This document shows, in pieces, positions 47,111 to 56,550 of a stretch of 64,000 nt of DNA. The stretch is from Legionella fallonii LLAP-10 (GTDB lineage: Bacteria; Pseudomonadota; Gammaproteobacteria; Legionellales; Legionellaceae): NCBI RefSeq assembly GCF_000953135.1, contig NZ_LN614827.1, positions 2,881,001 to 2,945,000 on the forward strand, in the 5' to 3' direction. Position 1 is the first letter of the stretch. Each line of letters starts with the position of its first letter. Made by a program: the position numbers and the translations under genes. A model generated the notes under the pieces. The model was not told the DNA's origin, searched no databases, and saw nothing but the letters and a program-made list of their open reading frames with translations.

Positions 47111-48652
47111 TTAGATTTGTGCTTGATTTCTTAATTCTTCCGTCGGCCTCTCTTCAACATCTATATGAACATTAGGTATAGGCTGTAACATGTCTCCTAA
47201 AACAATTCTTGTTCTACTCGTTGGATGATTTTTAGCGTATTCTACAACCCTTTGCCAATTACAATTCCCTTCGGCAATCATCCAGCGCATGGTACTCCAG
47301 CGATTGGTGAATATTTGGTTATCATAAGCTTTTGTATAGCGCCTAACAAATTCAGCATATAATTTAAGAGAGTCTTTTTCCTGTTGAAAGTCCGACGCTG
47401 TAGCAGAAGATAGAGGAACAACATTAGGATGCTCGATTTGGGGAGCATCGTATTTTCTTGTTACCAAATTTTCAACCATAAATGCGGCGTCACTAGGAAC
47501 ACCAAATAAATGACGAATAGAGCTACCCCATGAATGGTCAGCATATATTATGTTGTGTAGAGTACTTTCAATGACATGGCAACGACTCACGAAGGCATCA
47601 ACAAGAGCAGGTTTATCCCCTAAGTATTGATCTATCGCTTTCAATAAATCGATACGATAGTCAGTTAATAGAGTGCGCATTTCTTCACTACGTGGCGGTT
47701 CGGCTCCCCGACAAAATAGCATTGCAACCCCACGAATGGCCTCGTCTCTATCCTCGTTATTCGCTATACGATGACAAAGCTCCTCCATCGCCGTGCGGCC
47801 AGTTTCGTCATCTGCTCTGTTCTTATTTTCAGCTTCGAGATCTAATTCCGCCACAGGAAACTCTAGCAATGCCTCCATAGCACTAAGTTTGCCTAAACGT
47901 GCAGCTAATATTAAAGGTGTATCTCTCATTACTCCCAAAGGATTAGACAGTTGCGCTCCTTGGGAAGCCAACAACCGAACAGCATCAGCAGAATCTAATA
48001 CTATGGCCTGGTGTAATGGTTGGAACCGTACTCGACTACCTGATCTAGGCGTTGCTGCATGAATATTAGCTCTACCGGCTATTAGATACATTAATAACTC
48101 AAAAATTCTAAAATCTAGAATTAAAGAAATCAGGGTACGTCCCTCGATATCACGCCTATCAAGATCAAACTTATCAAATTCAGCCTCTTTTCTTAACCGC
48201 TCTAATGTACGCTGAAGGTTCAATTTATCCCTTTTTTCTGTCAGCGGGCGCTCAACATCAATATCTAAGTTTAAGAGATGAAAAGCCAACTGAAATTTGC
48301 CTGTAGCAATCGCTTGATGTAAAGGCTCCCCAACGTTTTTGTCCTCAGAATGCTCGAGTACGTAGTCAATAAACTCTGTTAAATCACCTTGATATTCATC
48401 AGTTACATCACTTTGTAACTCTTGAGACTCCTCATTATCAGTCCCCACCGTCTCTTGCTGAGCTTTTTGCGGCTCTTCTTGATGAACATCTATCAAATAA
48501 TTTAAAACAGTCATCTGCGCGCTATTTTGCAGTAACCAGAAAGACTGTTTCAGAAAGTCTTTATTCTCGCCTATTTTTTTTTGAATAAAGGCTTTAAACT
48601 CATCTAATCCCGATTGTATCGCTTCATCCATCTCTCTTGCAAAATCCGTCAT
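47111..48652 (-). CDS. Ankyrin-repeat protein (candidate Dot/Icm effector)
   Basis: About 513 residues from the ATG at 48652, which has AAAGGTG upstream; no signal peptide. Ankyrin repeats are recognisable at about 100-330, for example GEPLHQAIATGKFQLAFHLL, PLHQAIVLDSADAVRLLASQ, then DTPLILAARLGKLSAMEALL. An acidic Gln/Glu-rich stretch precedes them. The C-terminal 190 residues show no family I recognise. Ankyrin proteins of this layout are frequent among Legionella effectors. It stands alone between hflK and trmB. Effector status is inferred from repeat type and genus only. Confidence 0.8.
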   Translation of the reverse strand: MTDFAREMDEAIQSGLDEFKAFIQKKIGENKDFLKQSFWLLQNSAQMTVLNYLIDVHQEEPQKAQQETVGTDNEESQELQSDVTDEYQGDLTEFIDYVLEHSEDKNVGEPLHQAIATGKFQLAFHLLNLDIDVERPLTEKRDKLNLQRTLERLRKEAEFDKFDLDRRDIEGRTLISLILDFRIFELLMYLIAGRANIHAATPRSGSRVRFQPLHQAIVLDSADAVRLLASQGAQLSNPLGVMRDTPLILAARLGKLSAMEALLEFPVAELDLEAENKNRADDETGRTAMEELCHRIANNEDRDEAIRGVAMLFCRGAEPPRSEEMRTLLTDYRIDLLKAIDQYLGDKPALVDAFVSRCHVIESTLHNIIYADHSWGSSIRHLFGVPSDAAFMVENLVTRKYDAPQIEHPNVVPLSSATASDFQQEKDSLKLYAEFVRRYTKAYDNQIFTNRWSTMRWMIAEGNCNWQRVVEYAKNHPTSRTRIVLGDMLQPIPNVHIDVEERPTEELRNQAQI

Positions 48653-48735
48653 ATTACACCTTTGTCTATTGGTTATTTTCAATCCATAATTTACAGAATA
48701 AATCTTATTAAAGATACTGCTTCATTTATTCTCAT

Positions 48736-49410
48736 TCACTCATTTTTTATAAAAATTAAATCCCACACACCATGACCTAAACGTTCTCCTCGTCTTTCAA
48801 ATTTTGTTAAAGGACGGGAGTCTGGGCGAGGAGAATACCCACCAGCTAAATTTTGATTACGTAACATAGGCTCAGCAGACAATACATCTAAAATATGTTC
48901 GGCATACTCCTGCCAATCAGTAGCGCAATGAATAAAACCACCTTGTTTCATTTTCTTGCTTACTAGTTGGATAAATTCTGGTTGGATCAATCGTCTTTTA
49001 TGATGACGTTTTTTATGCCAGGGATCAGGGAAAAAAATCTGAACCCCTGCTAAGGAATTGTCTTCCACCTGAGCTTGCAGTACTTCCACTGCGTCATGGG
49101 CCACAATACGTACGTTAGACAATTGATATTCATGTAAATCAGCGGCTAGGCTCCCCACTCCCGCCTTATGAACCTCAATACCTATATAGTTGTTCTGAGG
49201 ATTATCTTTAGCCATACTTAATAAAGAAGTCCCCATACCAAATCCTATTTCAACCACAGTATCAGCAGAGCGACCAAACTCCTTATCCAAAGACCAAGGC
49301 TCATTACTCACCGTTAATTCGTAATGTTGCAACCATAAATCCAGTCCTTGCTGCTGTCGGTTACTTACTCTCCCGGCCCGTAACACATAACTTTTTATCC
49401 GACGCTGCAT
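48736..49410 (-). CDS. trmB: tRNA (guanine46-N7)-methyltransferase
   Basis: 224 residues. SAM-dependent enzyme placing m7G46 in tRNA. Motifs: VEIGFGMGTSLL (SAM loop), GIEVHKAGVGSL, FFPDPWHKKRHHKRRL (family signature), TKFERRGERLGHGVWDL at the end. Length normal. Runs convergent to nothing; the ankyrin gene follows on the same strand after 83 bp. Confidence 0.95.
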   Translation of the reverse strand: MQRRIKSYVLRAGRVSNRQQQGLDLWLQHYELTVSNEPWSLDKEFGRSADTVVEIGFGMGTSLLSMAKDNPQNNYIGIEVHKAGVGSLAADLHEYQLSNVRIVAHDAVEVLQAQVEDNSLAGVQIFFPDPWHKKRHHKRRLIQPEFIQLVSKKMKQGGFIHCATDWQEYAEHILDVLSAEPMLRNQNLAGGYSPRPDSRPLTKFERRGERLGHGVWDLIFIKNE

Positions 49411-49658
49411 TATTATTTCTCAATTTTCAAAAACCGCGAATTATACCGACTTTGCTTAAAATTTCTACTAAGCTTCCCTGCTCGCCATTTATTTGGTAAA
49501 TTATGCTTCTCGGTAGTTCCGATTTTTCCTTATTCAGTATAATTATTTATAGGGAAGCAAAGTAAAAATATTGCAATATTTGAGTTTTTTTGTTATAAAA
49601 CCGCTCTTGTATTTCATGTCCGGTTATTTTGTTTAACGAAAACCCCGAATTTTACAAA

Positions 49659-49792
49659 AAACCTCTTGCACCAGCAGTAAGTTTTGCTTAAATGCAAGGC
49701 ATAAGTGATTTGAAAGGCTATGTTTACATATAAGTAAACAAACAAGCACCGAAGAGACACTGAAGCAAAAGATATGATGATGCTAGGGGTTT
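49659..49792. repeat. Palindromic dispersed repeat, copy C (decayed)
   Basis: A degraded copy of the 8067-8212 element in the same orientation: ACCTCTTGCA at the left, then GTTTTGCTTAAATGCAAGGCATAAGTG, here split as TTTTGCTTAAATGCAAGG and CATAAGTG, AGTAAACAAACAAGCACCG and a poor right end (GCTAGGGGTTT). It lies upstream of rpmB within a 423-bp noncoding gap that also holds the rpmB promoter. Confidence 0.6.
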
Positions 49793-49833
49793 GAAAAAAC
49801 ACGATATAGAACTTTTATTTTGGAGTAACACTA

Positions 49834-50070
49834 ATGTCTAGAGTATGTCAGGTAACTGGCAAGCGGCCCATGACTGGTAACAAAGTGTCGCACGCTAACA
49901 ATAAAACAAGAAGACGCTTTCTGCCTAATATTCAGAATCACAAGTTCTGGGTTGAAGAAGAAAATCGATTTGTCACATTGAAACTCACTGCCAAAGGTAT
50001 GCGTATAATAGACAAATTAGGCATAAAAGCAGTTCTGGATAGACTCAGAGCTAAAGGCGAAAAGGTATAA
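49834..50070 (+). CDS. rpmB: 50S ribosomal protein L28
   Basis: 78 residues. [20 protein letters not shown], then [13 protein letters not shown] and [19 protein letters not shown] match L28. GGAG nine bases upstream. Forms the usual pair with rpmG 15 bp downstream. Confidence 0.98.
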   Translation: MSRVCQVTGKRPMTGNKVSHANNKTRRRFLPNIQNHKFWVEEENRFVTLKLTAKGMRIIDKLGIKAVLDRLRAKGEKV

Positions 50071-50085
50071 TTAAGGGGATAAACC

Positions 50086-50250
50086 ATGGCAGCTGTTACA
50101 GTAAAGGTGAAAATGGAATCCACAGCAGGAACTGGATACTATAAGACCACTACAAAAAATCCACGTAATCATCCTGAAAAAATGGAATTGATGATGTATG
50201 ATCCTAAAGTACGTAAGCATGTGCTCTTTAAAGAGAAAAAAGTAAAGTAG
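50086..50250 (+). CDS. rpmG: 50S ribosomal protein L33
   Basis: 54 residues: [20 protein letters not shown], then [20 protein letters not shown] and [14 protein letters not shown]. It is the cysteine-free (zinc-independent) form of L33, as in Escherichia coli. AAGGGG lies upstream of the ATG at 50086. Directly after rpmB and followed by a strong terminator. Confidence 0.97.
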   Translation: MAAVTVKVKMESTAGTGYYKTTTKNPRNHPEKMELMMYDPKVRKHVLFKEKKVK

Positions 50251-50260
50251 TTATTATATA

Positions 50261-50288
50261 AGCCCCTATCATTTCGGGGCTTTTTATT
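50261..50288 (+). terminator. Rho-independent terminator of rpmB-rpmG
   Basis: Stem AGCCCC / GGGGCT with a nine-base loop, followed by TTTTTATTT. Ten bases after the rpmG stop. Confidence 0.88.
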
Positions 50289-50462
50289 TCATAGTGACAA
50301 AAATAAATCCTTCCTGTGCTTTTATTTTATAACTCACTCATTTCGCTCAAAAAATAAAAAAATTAATTCCTATTTACATAAATTAACCCTTATAAATACT
50401 GGATAATCCTTACGGATCGTTTAAACTGATACATAATAGCAGTGAAAACAAAGAGGATTTGA

Positions 50463-51854
50463 ATGAAACAATCATTGCAGCTTAGTATTGGACAACATCT
50501 AACTCTAACACCCCAACTACAGCAAGCAATAAGACTATTGCAGTTATCTACAATAGATTTACAACAAGAAATCCAACAAATAGTTGAATCTAATCCTATG
50601 CTGGAAGCCACTCCGGTTGAGGAAAAGGAAGAGTCTCGACTTAATAGCCCGCCTGATGCAGATGAGTTTGCTGATTTTCAGTGGTCACAACTCTACAACC
50701 TGAATAAGCGCAATAATTTTGAAGATAACGATTATAACTTTGATAATTTGCATTGCACTACCACCAATTTACAAGATCATTTGCGTTGGCAACTTGCTCT
50801 CTCACCCATGAGTGATATAGATAGGGTTATTGCCACTGCAATCATCGATGCAATTAATGATGATGGTTTTCTTACTATACCTGTAAGTGATTTGCATTCC
50901 AGCCTAAGCAGCGATGATTTCCCTCTGGACATTGAAGAAATTGAGGCAGTACGGCATAGACTGCAACATTTTGACCCTGTAGGTTGTGCTTCATTAAGTT
51001 TGACAGAAACGCTACTTGTTCAATTAGAACAACCCCAGTTAGATATAAAGCGTTTGGCATTAGTAAAAAAAATTATTACTGAAGATATAGATCTGTTAGG
51101 GCAGCATAACTACAGACAGTTGATGAAAAATCATCAAATTAATGAAAAAACTGTAAATGAAACTCTTCAAATTATTCAAGCCCTTAACCCGAAGCCAGGT
51201 AATCTGATACACCAAGATATTACTGAGTATATTATTCCCGATGTAACAGTAAAAAAAGTAGAAAATCAATGGAAAGTTTACCTGAACCAAAGCGTTCTTC
51301 CTCAGTTAAGTATTAATAGTCAATATGCAGCGTTAATTCAACGAGCGAATAATAGTGTTGATAACCAATTTCTAAAAAATAATCTGCAAGAAGCACGTTG
51401 GTTTCTGAAAAGCATTCAGAGTCGGCAAGAAACTCTACTCAAAGTAGCGACATGTATTGTTGACTATCAACAAGGATTTCTTGAGAGTGGTGAAGAGGCA
51501 ATGAAACCATTAGTGCTTAATGATATTGCTTCTGCCCTAGATATGCACGAATCAACAATTTCTCGTGTCACTACTCAGAAATTTATACATACACCACGCG
51601 GTGTATTTGAACTGAAATATTTCTTTTCCAGCCATGTGAATACAGATACTGGAGGTGAATGCTCGTCAACAGCAATACGAGCTGTCATAAAGAAATTAAT
51701 TTCGGCGGAGAATAGAAAAAAACCATTAAGTGATAGTAAAATCGCTGAGCTAATCGCAGAACAAGGTATTAAGGTGGCAAGACGTACTGTTGCCAAATAT
51801 CGTGAAGCCATGGGCATTGCCCCATCTAATGAACGAAAAATTATTCGTAGCTAA
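50463..51854 (+). CDS. rpoN: RNA polymerase sigma-54 factor
   Basis: 463 residues. The N-terminal activator-interacting region is Gln/Leu-rich (LSIGQHLTLTPQLQQAIRLL), an acidic stretch follows, then the core-binding and DNA-binding regions. The RpoN box lies near the C-terminus (GIKVARRTVAKYREAMGI). The final segment is intact. Sigma-54 drives flagellar and other regulons in Legionella. The hpf and HPr genes follow, the standard rpoN-hpf order, though ptsN and rapZ are missing between them. Confidence 0.97.
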   Translation: MKQSLQLSIGQHLTLTPQLQQAIRLLQLSTIDLQQEIQQIVESNPMLEATPVEEKEESRLNSPPDADEFADFQWSQLYNLNKRNNFEDNDYNFDNLHCTTTNLQDHLRWQLALSPMSDIDRVIATAIIDAINDDGFLTIPVSDLHSSLSSDDFPLDIEEIEAVRHRLQHFDPVGCASLSLTETLLVQLEQPQLDIKRLALVKKIITEDIDLLGQHNYRQLMKNHQINEKTVNETLQIIQALNPKPGNLIHQDITEYIIPDVTVKKVENQWKVYLNQSVLPQLSINSQYAALIQRANNSVDNQFLKNNLQEARWFLKSIQSRQETLLKVATCIVDYQQGFLESGEEAMKPLVLNDIASALDMHESTISRVTTQKFIHTPRGVFELKYFFSSHVNTDTGGECSSTAIRAVIKKLISAENRKKPLSDSKIAELIAEQGIKVARRTVAKYREAMGIAPSNERKIIRS

Positions 51855-51879
51855 TAATTAGTAAACAAAGGAGAGCCTT

Positions 51880-52182
51880 ATGCAAATCAACATCACTGGA
51901 CATCGTATCGATGTTACTCCTGCCCTCAGAGCCTTTACCGAAGAAAAGTTCGATAGACTTGAGCGTCATTTTGATCATATTACTGCTATTAATGTGGTTT
52001 TTGATGTCGAAAAATTAAGACAAATTGCTGAGGCAACTGTTTTAGTAGCTAAAGGAGAATTACATGCCAGTTCTGAATCTGAAGACATGTATGCTGCAAT
52101 AGATACACTAGTAGATAAACTGAATCGACAGCTTATTAAACACAAAGAAAAGCTACTAGGCCTTCGTGATCACAGAGAATAA
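51880..52182 (+). CDS. hpf: Ribosome hibernation-promoting factor (HPF/YhbH)
   Basis: 100 residues: the short HPF type, MQINITGHRIDVTPALRAFT, then EKFDRLERHF and YAAIDTLVDKLNRQLIKHKE. Binds the decoding region of the 30S subunit in stationary phase and helps 100S dimer formation. 25 bp after rpoN, GGAGAG upstream. Confidence 0.95.
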   Translation: MQINITGHRIDVTPALRAFTEEKFDRLERHFDHITAINVVFDVEKLRQIAEATVLVAKGELHASSESEDMYAAIDTLVDKLNRQLIKHKEKLLGLRDHRE

Positions 52183-52326
52183 TATTCAGTTTCTTTCCTC
52201 TTCATCGCTGCTCCAGCAGCGATGAGCCCTGTAATTACATCCCATAGAATCTACAAAAAACGACCGATAGAACATCTTGCATAAATCCTGTACCTAACGC
52301 GCGAGTCATGATACATTGTAAGGATT

Positions 52327-52596
52327 ATGATAAAGACTCAAATCAAGATAATAAATAAACTCGGTTTACATGCACGCGCATCGGCGAAATTTGTCTCAAC
52401 CGCAGCACGATTTCAAAGTCATATAGATGTAACCAAGGACTCTCAAACCGTTAATGGAAAAAGCATTATGGGTGTGATGATGCTTGCCGCTAATAAGGGC
52501 AGCGAACTCACTTTAGAGATAGATGGCCCAGATGAAGAAGCAATGAACGAAGCTTTAGTCCAATTAATCAATAATTACTTCGGCGAAGGCGAATAG
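52327..52596 (+). CDS. HPr-family phosphocarrier protein
   Basis: 89 residues. Phosphorylated His15 lies in KLGLHARASAKFVS and the regulatory Ser46 in VNGKSIMGVMMLAA, so both known regulatory sites are kept. In organisms with few sugar permeases this protein serves a regulatory (nitrogen-type) phosphotransferase system, which fits its position after rpoN and hpf, but ptsN is not next to it here. Confidence 0.93.
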   Translation: MIKTQIKIINKLGLHARASAKFVSTAARFQSHIDVTKDSQTVNGKSIMGVMMLAANKGSELTLEIDGPDEEAMNEALVQLINNYFGEGE

Positions 52597-52669
52597 ATAA
52601 AAAACGTTCAGATAATGGTGTCAGATTCAGCACGTGTAGCCCGATTACAAACCAACGTAGCCTTGAGTA

Positions 52670-52713
52670 ACATAATTGTAGCCCGGTTTCTTGCAACCAG
52701 GCTACAATTATGT
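52670..52713. terminator. Long hairpin between the HPr gene and pssA
   Basis: Near-perfect inverted repeat of about 19 bp (ACATAATTGTAGCC / GGCTACAATTATGT and inner GGTT / AACC) between two convergent genes. It contains the GTAGCC module also present in the repeat at 58963-59156. No strong T run. Confidence 0.5.
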
Positions 52714-52728
52714 GAACAGTAGCTGTAA

Positions 52729-53469
52729 TTATTCTTTATGTGAGTTCCCGCGCTCTTTTTTCATTCTTTGTAAAGAAATAAAAGTTAACATGGGGCCAGA
52801 TAAAGCATAGATACTAAAACCACCAAAAAGAACTATGGCTGGGTTAGCCGCGATAGCTACGAATAAGATAATAACGATTAATACATATAAAAATGGGACT
52901 TTCCCTTTAAAATCTATTTCCTTAAAACTGTAGTAACGCAAATTACTCACCATGAGCACAGAAGCCAACAAAGCTAAAATTGCTGTTAATAAAGAAATAA
53001 ACATATTCTGCCATTCATTTTGATAACATAACCAGGCAAAAGAAGCCATTACTGCCGCAGATGGTGGGCAAGGAAGCCCTTGGAAATACCGTTTATCTGC
53101 TGTTCCAAGTTGGGTGTTAAAACGCGCAAGACGTAATGCCACTGCAGCAGTATAAACAAAAGCAACTAACCAACCAAACTTTCCTAAGTGGCTTAATGTT
53201 AAGTTATATAGCAATAATGAAGGAGCCACACCAAAAGTAACCATGTCGGATAAGCTATCATATTGTGCCCCAAACTCCGTTTGGGTATTAGTAAGACGCG
53301 CAATCCGCCCATCTAAACCATCTGCAATCATACCTATAAACATAGCAATAACAGCAGCCTCATACTGTCCCTTCATGGAAGAAACCAACGAGTAAAATGC
53401 TGCAAACAAACTGGCAGTAGTTAGTAAGTTGGGCAGTAAATAAATTCCAGAATGACTTTCTTTTTCCAT
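52729..53469 (-). CDS. pssA: CDP-diacylglycerol-serine O-phosphatidyltransferase
   Basis: 246 residues with about seven membrane helices. The CDP-alcohol phosphatidyltransferase motif D-G-xx-A-R...G...D...D is seen as IADGLDGRIARLTNTQTEFG followed by AQYDSLSDMVTFG. Length and N-terminus (GIYLLPNLLTTASLFAAF) fit type II phosphatidylserine synthase (PssA) rather than PgsA or Pcs. Phosphatidylserine is decarboxylated to phosphatidylethanolamine. Confidence 0.88.
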   Translation of the reverse strand: MEKESHSGIYLLPNLLTTASLFAAFYSLVSSMKGQYEAAVIAMFIGMIADGLDGRIARLTNTQTEFGAQYDSLSDMVTFGVAPSLLLYNLTLSHLGKFGWLVAFVYTAAVALRLARFNTQLGTADKRYFQGLPCPPSAAVMASFAWLCYQNEWQNMFISLLTAILALLASVLMVSNLRYYSFKEIDFKGKVPFLYVLIVIILFVAIAANPAIVLFGGFSIYALSGPMLTFISLQRMKKERGNSHKE

Positions 53470-53530
53470 TCGCTATGAAACCTCACTAATGTAAAATCAC
53501 GAACATCCTAACATAATTAACGTAAGTTCA

Positions 53531-53560
53531 ACATAAAAAGCATGGAAATGCTTTTTATGT
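53531..53560. terminator. Hairpin in the 351-bp gap between pssA and the DUF3579 gene
   Basis: Perfect 13-bp stem ACATAAAAAGCAT / ATGCTTTTTATGT with a GGAA loop. The same left arm (ACATAAAAAGCAT) recurs at 53764, just before the DUF3579 gene. The gap has no gene; it should contain the divergent promoters of pssA and the DUF3579 gene. Confidence 0.35.
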
Positions 53561-53820
53561 CGCTAAACAAACGTTATTCCGTAAAACACGCAGCATTTAT
53601 ACGGGAGCTAGTTCTAAATAAACGCTGTTAAGTATAAAAGGCGTAATATGCCGTTCATACTATATTCCTCCACAAATTCATCTAAACCATACAAAAAAAT
53701 TATTAAAACTCAATTTTAACTAGTTGCTACAAATTTATTGTCTCAAAATAGGTAAATCTCCGTACATAAAAAGCATGATGATGCTATACTTGGCATACTG
53801 TATTTAAAATACATAAATTT

Positions 53821-54117
53821 ATGGCTAATACCGAAGATAAAACAAAGATGAGTAAAAAAATTATTATTGAAGGAGTGACTGCTCAAGGTAAAACCTTTCG
53901 CCCACGCGACTGGGCAGAACGTATGAGTGGTTCTTTAGCAAGCTTTAAAAACAGTCGTATTTATTACTCGCCTCTTTTACAACCTAGCGTACACAGTGAT
54001 GGCTATCATTGCGTTTTACTAGATCCCAAACTTAAAGAATCCAGTCCACAAATTTACCAATCCATCATGGATTTCGCAAAAGCGAACAATCTCCGCATCT
54101 GTAATGAAGAGGAATAA
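53821..54117 (+). CDS. DUF3579 family protein
   Basis: 98 residues: KIIIEGVTAQGKTFRPRDWA, then ERMSGSLASF and VHSDGYHCVLLDPKLK. This matches DUF3579, a small cytoplasmic family found across beta- and gammaproteobacteria, often near pyrimidine genes; no activity is known. The start has no clear Shine-Dalgarno site; the ATG at 53848 (MSKKIII) is an alternative. Confidence 0.75.
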   Translation: MANTEDKTKMSKKIIIEGVTAQGKTFRPRDWAERMSGSLASFKNSRIYYSPLLQPSVHSDGYHCVLLDPKLKESSPQIYQSIMDFAKANNLRICNEEE

Positions 54118-54156
54118 ACCGTGTCACAGATGGGTTTTCCTACTCTCCATCTGGAT

Positions 54157-56307
54157 TTAAAATCCTAATTGAGGTCCTTTCTCATCCAAAGATAAATCGT
54201 CAATACCGTCTCGTAACTCCGCAGCGATATTGTTAAATGCTTTTACAGAACTTGTTTCTAATCCGAAAATCTTTGTCACTTGGCCTTGGCCTGTTGCTAA
54301 TACCTCATACTCTTTACTTTGCTTTAGCTCTTCTACATGCTTATCAAATTGCTCTTTACTGGTACACATTTGTGCGTAAGTAGTTAATTCGGACTTAAAA
54401 TCAAGCAATAATCTAGTCTTAAGGCAATCTCCTTTCAGATCACGAAATTTATCCGAAGAAGCCTGACAAAAATACCAACGATTATTTTCAGTAATATGGG
54501 TGGCATGTTCATAATGAGTATTTTTAAGCTGTTGTAATTCACGAAAGTTCTCAGTTAATCGCTTAAATCTACTAGGGTCGCCGCTGTCTTGCCATGATCC
54601 TCCATTATTTTTATACTGATAGCCTACTACTGCATTATTTTGAATTATCAGGCGCTTGTCACCAAATGCATAAAAAGAAGTATCTCTTGATGATTGAGGC
54701 GATATTGGTTTAGATGTATTATTAGCTCCTAGCTTTCGTTGATGATCGTCGATCAAAGCCTGGTTTGTGGGTCTAGGATGATTCCTGCCATAGTACTCAA
54801 TTCCCAAATTTTGGAATGTTTGAGGGGCTCTATTAACACCTAACGTCAATGTCTTCCCATCCGCTGACGTAGGCGTTGTTCCCCCACTATATTGAGCTTT
54901 AAATTTAGCTGCTTTTTGTGCATCATCAAATACGAGCTGAATCACTTGCTGCGATGGTCTTGCAGCATCTGGAACGACACGTATACTATTACAACCACTA
55001 TGTAATGAATCTAATTTACGTTTTACATATTCTGCAGGAGTCTCTTTTGATAGAGTCTGTGCGGAAGATGTATGGCTTGGAGAATGAGGTGCGGTTGTTT
55101 TCGGTTGCATCGGCTGAGCGAAATCAACCAACGCCTCCATTGTAGGTCTAGGGTGTTTTCTGCCATACTCCTTGATGTTCAATTTTTCGAATAACCTCTC
55201 AGCCCTGGTAGGCCCTAAAGTTAATACTCTCCCCTCTTGTGGCGTAGTTGAACCACTATGAAGAGCTTTAAAATTAGAGGCATCTTGTATATTTTTAAAT
55301 ACCAATTGCACCACTTTCTGTGACGGATTGTTTTTATCAGGAACCACTCTTACTTCCGCACAATTCACTCTATCTCGCACATACTCGAGAGGCGTCTGTT
55401 TTGCAGCGGTTTGTTTAGGAGAAGGATTACCCAAAGAATGAGGTGCTGTTGGTTTTGAAATACCATGTGTCGATGCTTGATGGCTTGTAGGAGAGACATT
55501 TTGCCGCCATCCCTGCATATTTTGAGTATACGATACCAAAGAATCATGTCTTAATTGTGTGGAAGCCTGTTGCTGAAGCTGCTGATAATAGGCCTTAGGA
55601 TTAGGAATTTTAGGAGGGTTTTGCGGCTCTTCCTTCCTTAAATACTCATTACCTAACTCCAAAATCGCTATTCCTAACATATTGGCACCCCGACCATCTG
55701 GCCCAGAAGCCCAATTATCATCTTTGGAAGCCACCTCTACCGGTAAAATACCGTCACGAGCACAATCCATAGCCAATTTTTTTAGCTCTGGATGTTGTTC
55801 TAATTTCAATTTCACCACTTCACGCATAAATTTCAAGGTGTAGGGTTCGCCATTAGCCATTAACCCTTTATTAGGAGCCCCCAAACTATGGTAATTAGAA
55901 TCACTAAGCGCATCAAAAGCTCTTTTGTCAGCTCCAAATAATCGCGGATATTTATTGGTTAAATCTGCAACTATACCTTTAGGTCCATCCCAATCCGTAT
56001 GAGGAAGAAACTCGTCTCCTGGACCTGCTTTAGTAACTTCAATCTTACGTAAGGTCTGCAATACAATCATCTGCATTCCTTTATCTCCAGGATTTTTATT
56101 CATTAAATGAATTAATTTTTGCGCATGATAAGCATGTTCTGAGGAAGGCCAATTGAATGTTACTGGCTTACCGTCAATCATAACATTTTGAGCTACAGGA
56201 TATTCCCCTGCTTTAGTTGTATTGATGAAAGCACCATAAGGTGGATTGTCACCATATTTAAAAGGCGCTATTTTGGCATTACCAAGCTGAACAAAGGGTC
56301 TGGGCAT
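54157..56307 (-). CDS. NADAR-domain protein with two internal repeats (candidate effector)
   Basis: 716 residues from the ATG at 56307, chosen because GGAGGT lies six bases upstream. Residues about 10-225 form a NADAR/YbiA-like domain: PVTFNWPSSEHAYHAQK (55-64 region), a Trp-rich middle and DDNWASGPDGRGANMLGIAI. NADAR proteins are linked to ADP-ribose chemistry; some remove ADP-ribose from guanine in DNA. Two copies of a 90-residue module follow (about 305-395 and 422-517; shared TP.EYV, IRVVPD, QLVF, TLTLG, YGR.HPRPT). A separate C-terminal domain spans 543-716 and ends in an acidic tail (ELRDGIDDLSLDEKG). No signal peptide. Ser/Pro/Thr-rich linkers and modular build suggest a Dot/Icm effector; that is inference. 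Confidence 0.72.
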   Translation of the reverse strand: MPRPFVQLGNAKIAPFKYGDNPPYGAFINTTKAGEYPVAQNVMIDGKPVTFNWPSSEHAYHAQKLIHLMNKNPGDKGMQMIVLQTLRKIEVTKAGPGDEFLPHTDWDGPKGIVADLTNKYPRLFGADKRAFDALSDSNYHSLGAPNKGLMANGEPYTLKFMREVVKLKLEQHPELKKLAMDCARDGILPVEVASKDDNWASGPDGRGANMLGIAILELGNEYLRKEEPQNPPKIPNPKAYYQQLQQQASTQLRHDSLVSYTQNMQGWRQNVSPTSHQASTHGISKPTAPHSLGNPSPKQTAAKQTPLEYVRDRVNCAEVRVVPDKNNPSQKVVQLVFKNIQDASNFKALHSGSTTPQEGRVLTLGPTRAERLFEKLNIKEYGRKHPRPTMEALVDFAQPMQPKTTAPHSPSHTSSAQTLSKETPAEYVKRKLDSLHSGCNSIRVVPDAARPSQQVIQLVFDDAQKAAKFKAQYSGGTTPTSADGKTLTLGVNRAPQTFQNLGIEYYGRNHPRPTNQALIDDHQRKLGANNTSKPISPQSSRDTSFYAFGDKRLIIQNNAVVGYQYKNNGGSWQDSGDPSRFKRLTENFRELQQLKNTHYEHATHITENNRWYFCQASSDKFRDLKGDCLKTRLLLDFKSELTTYAQMCTSKEQFDKHVEELKQSKEYEVLATGQGQVTKIFGLETSSVKAFNNIAAELRDGIDDLSLDEKGPQLGF

Positions 56308-56550
56308 ACACCACCTCCAAACACTCAATTTAAATTGACAACAACAGGTATGAATAGCAAATAAAAAATGAACTTAATAGACTGCCCAACAGCATCTTTA
56401 GTGTTATTTTATCTTAACTACAAATACAAGATCATTTATGTAATAGTATGATCAAAAAACAATCAATATGCAAGTTTAATGTTTCTTTTATTCATTGCCT
56501 GAGATAACTTGATAAATGCACAGCATCTATAAGAAAATCGGAAATGTCGC

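Noticed and set aside
47692..48062. Plus-strand frames opposite the ankyrin gene
   Set aside because: Antisense shadows without domains or ribosome binding sites.
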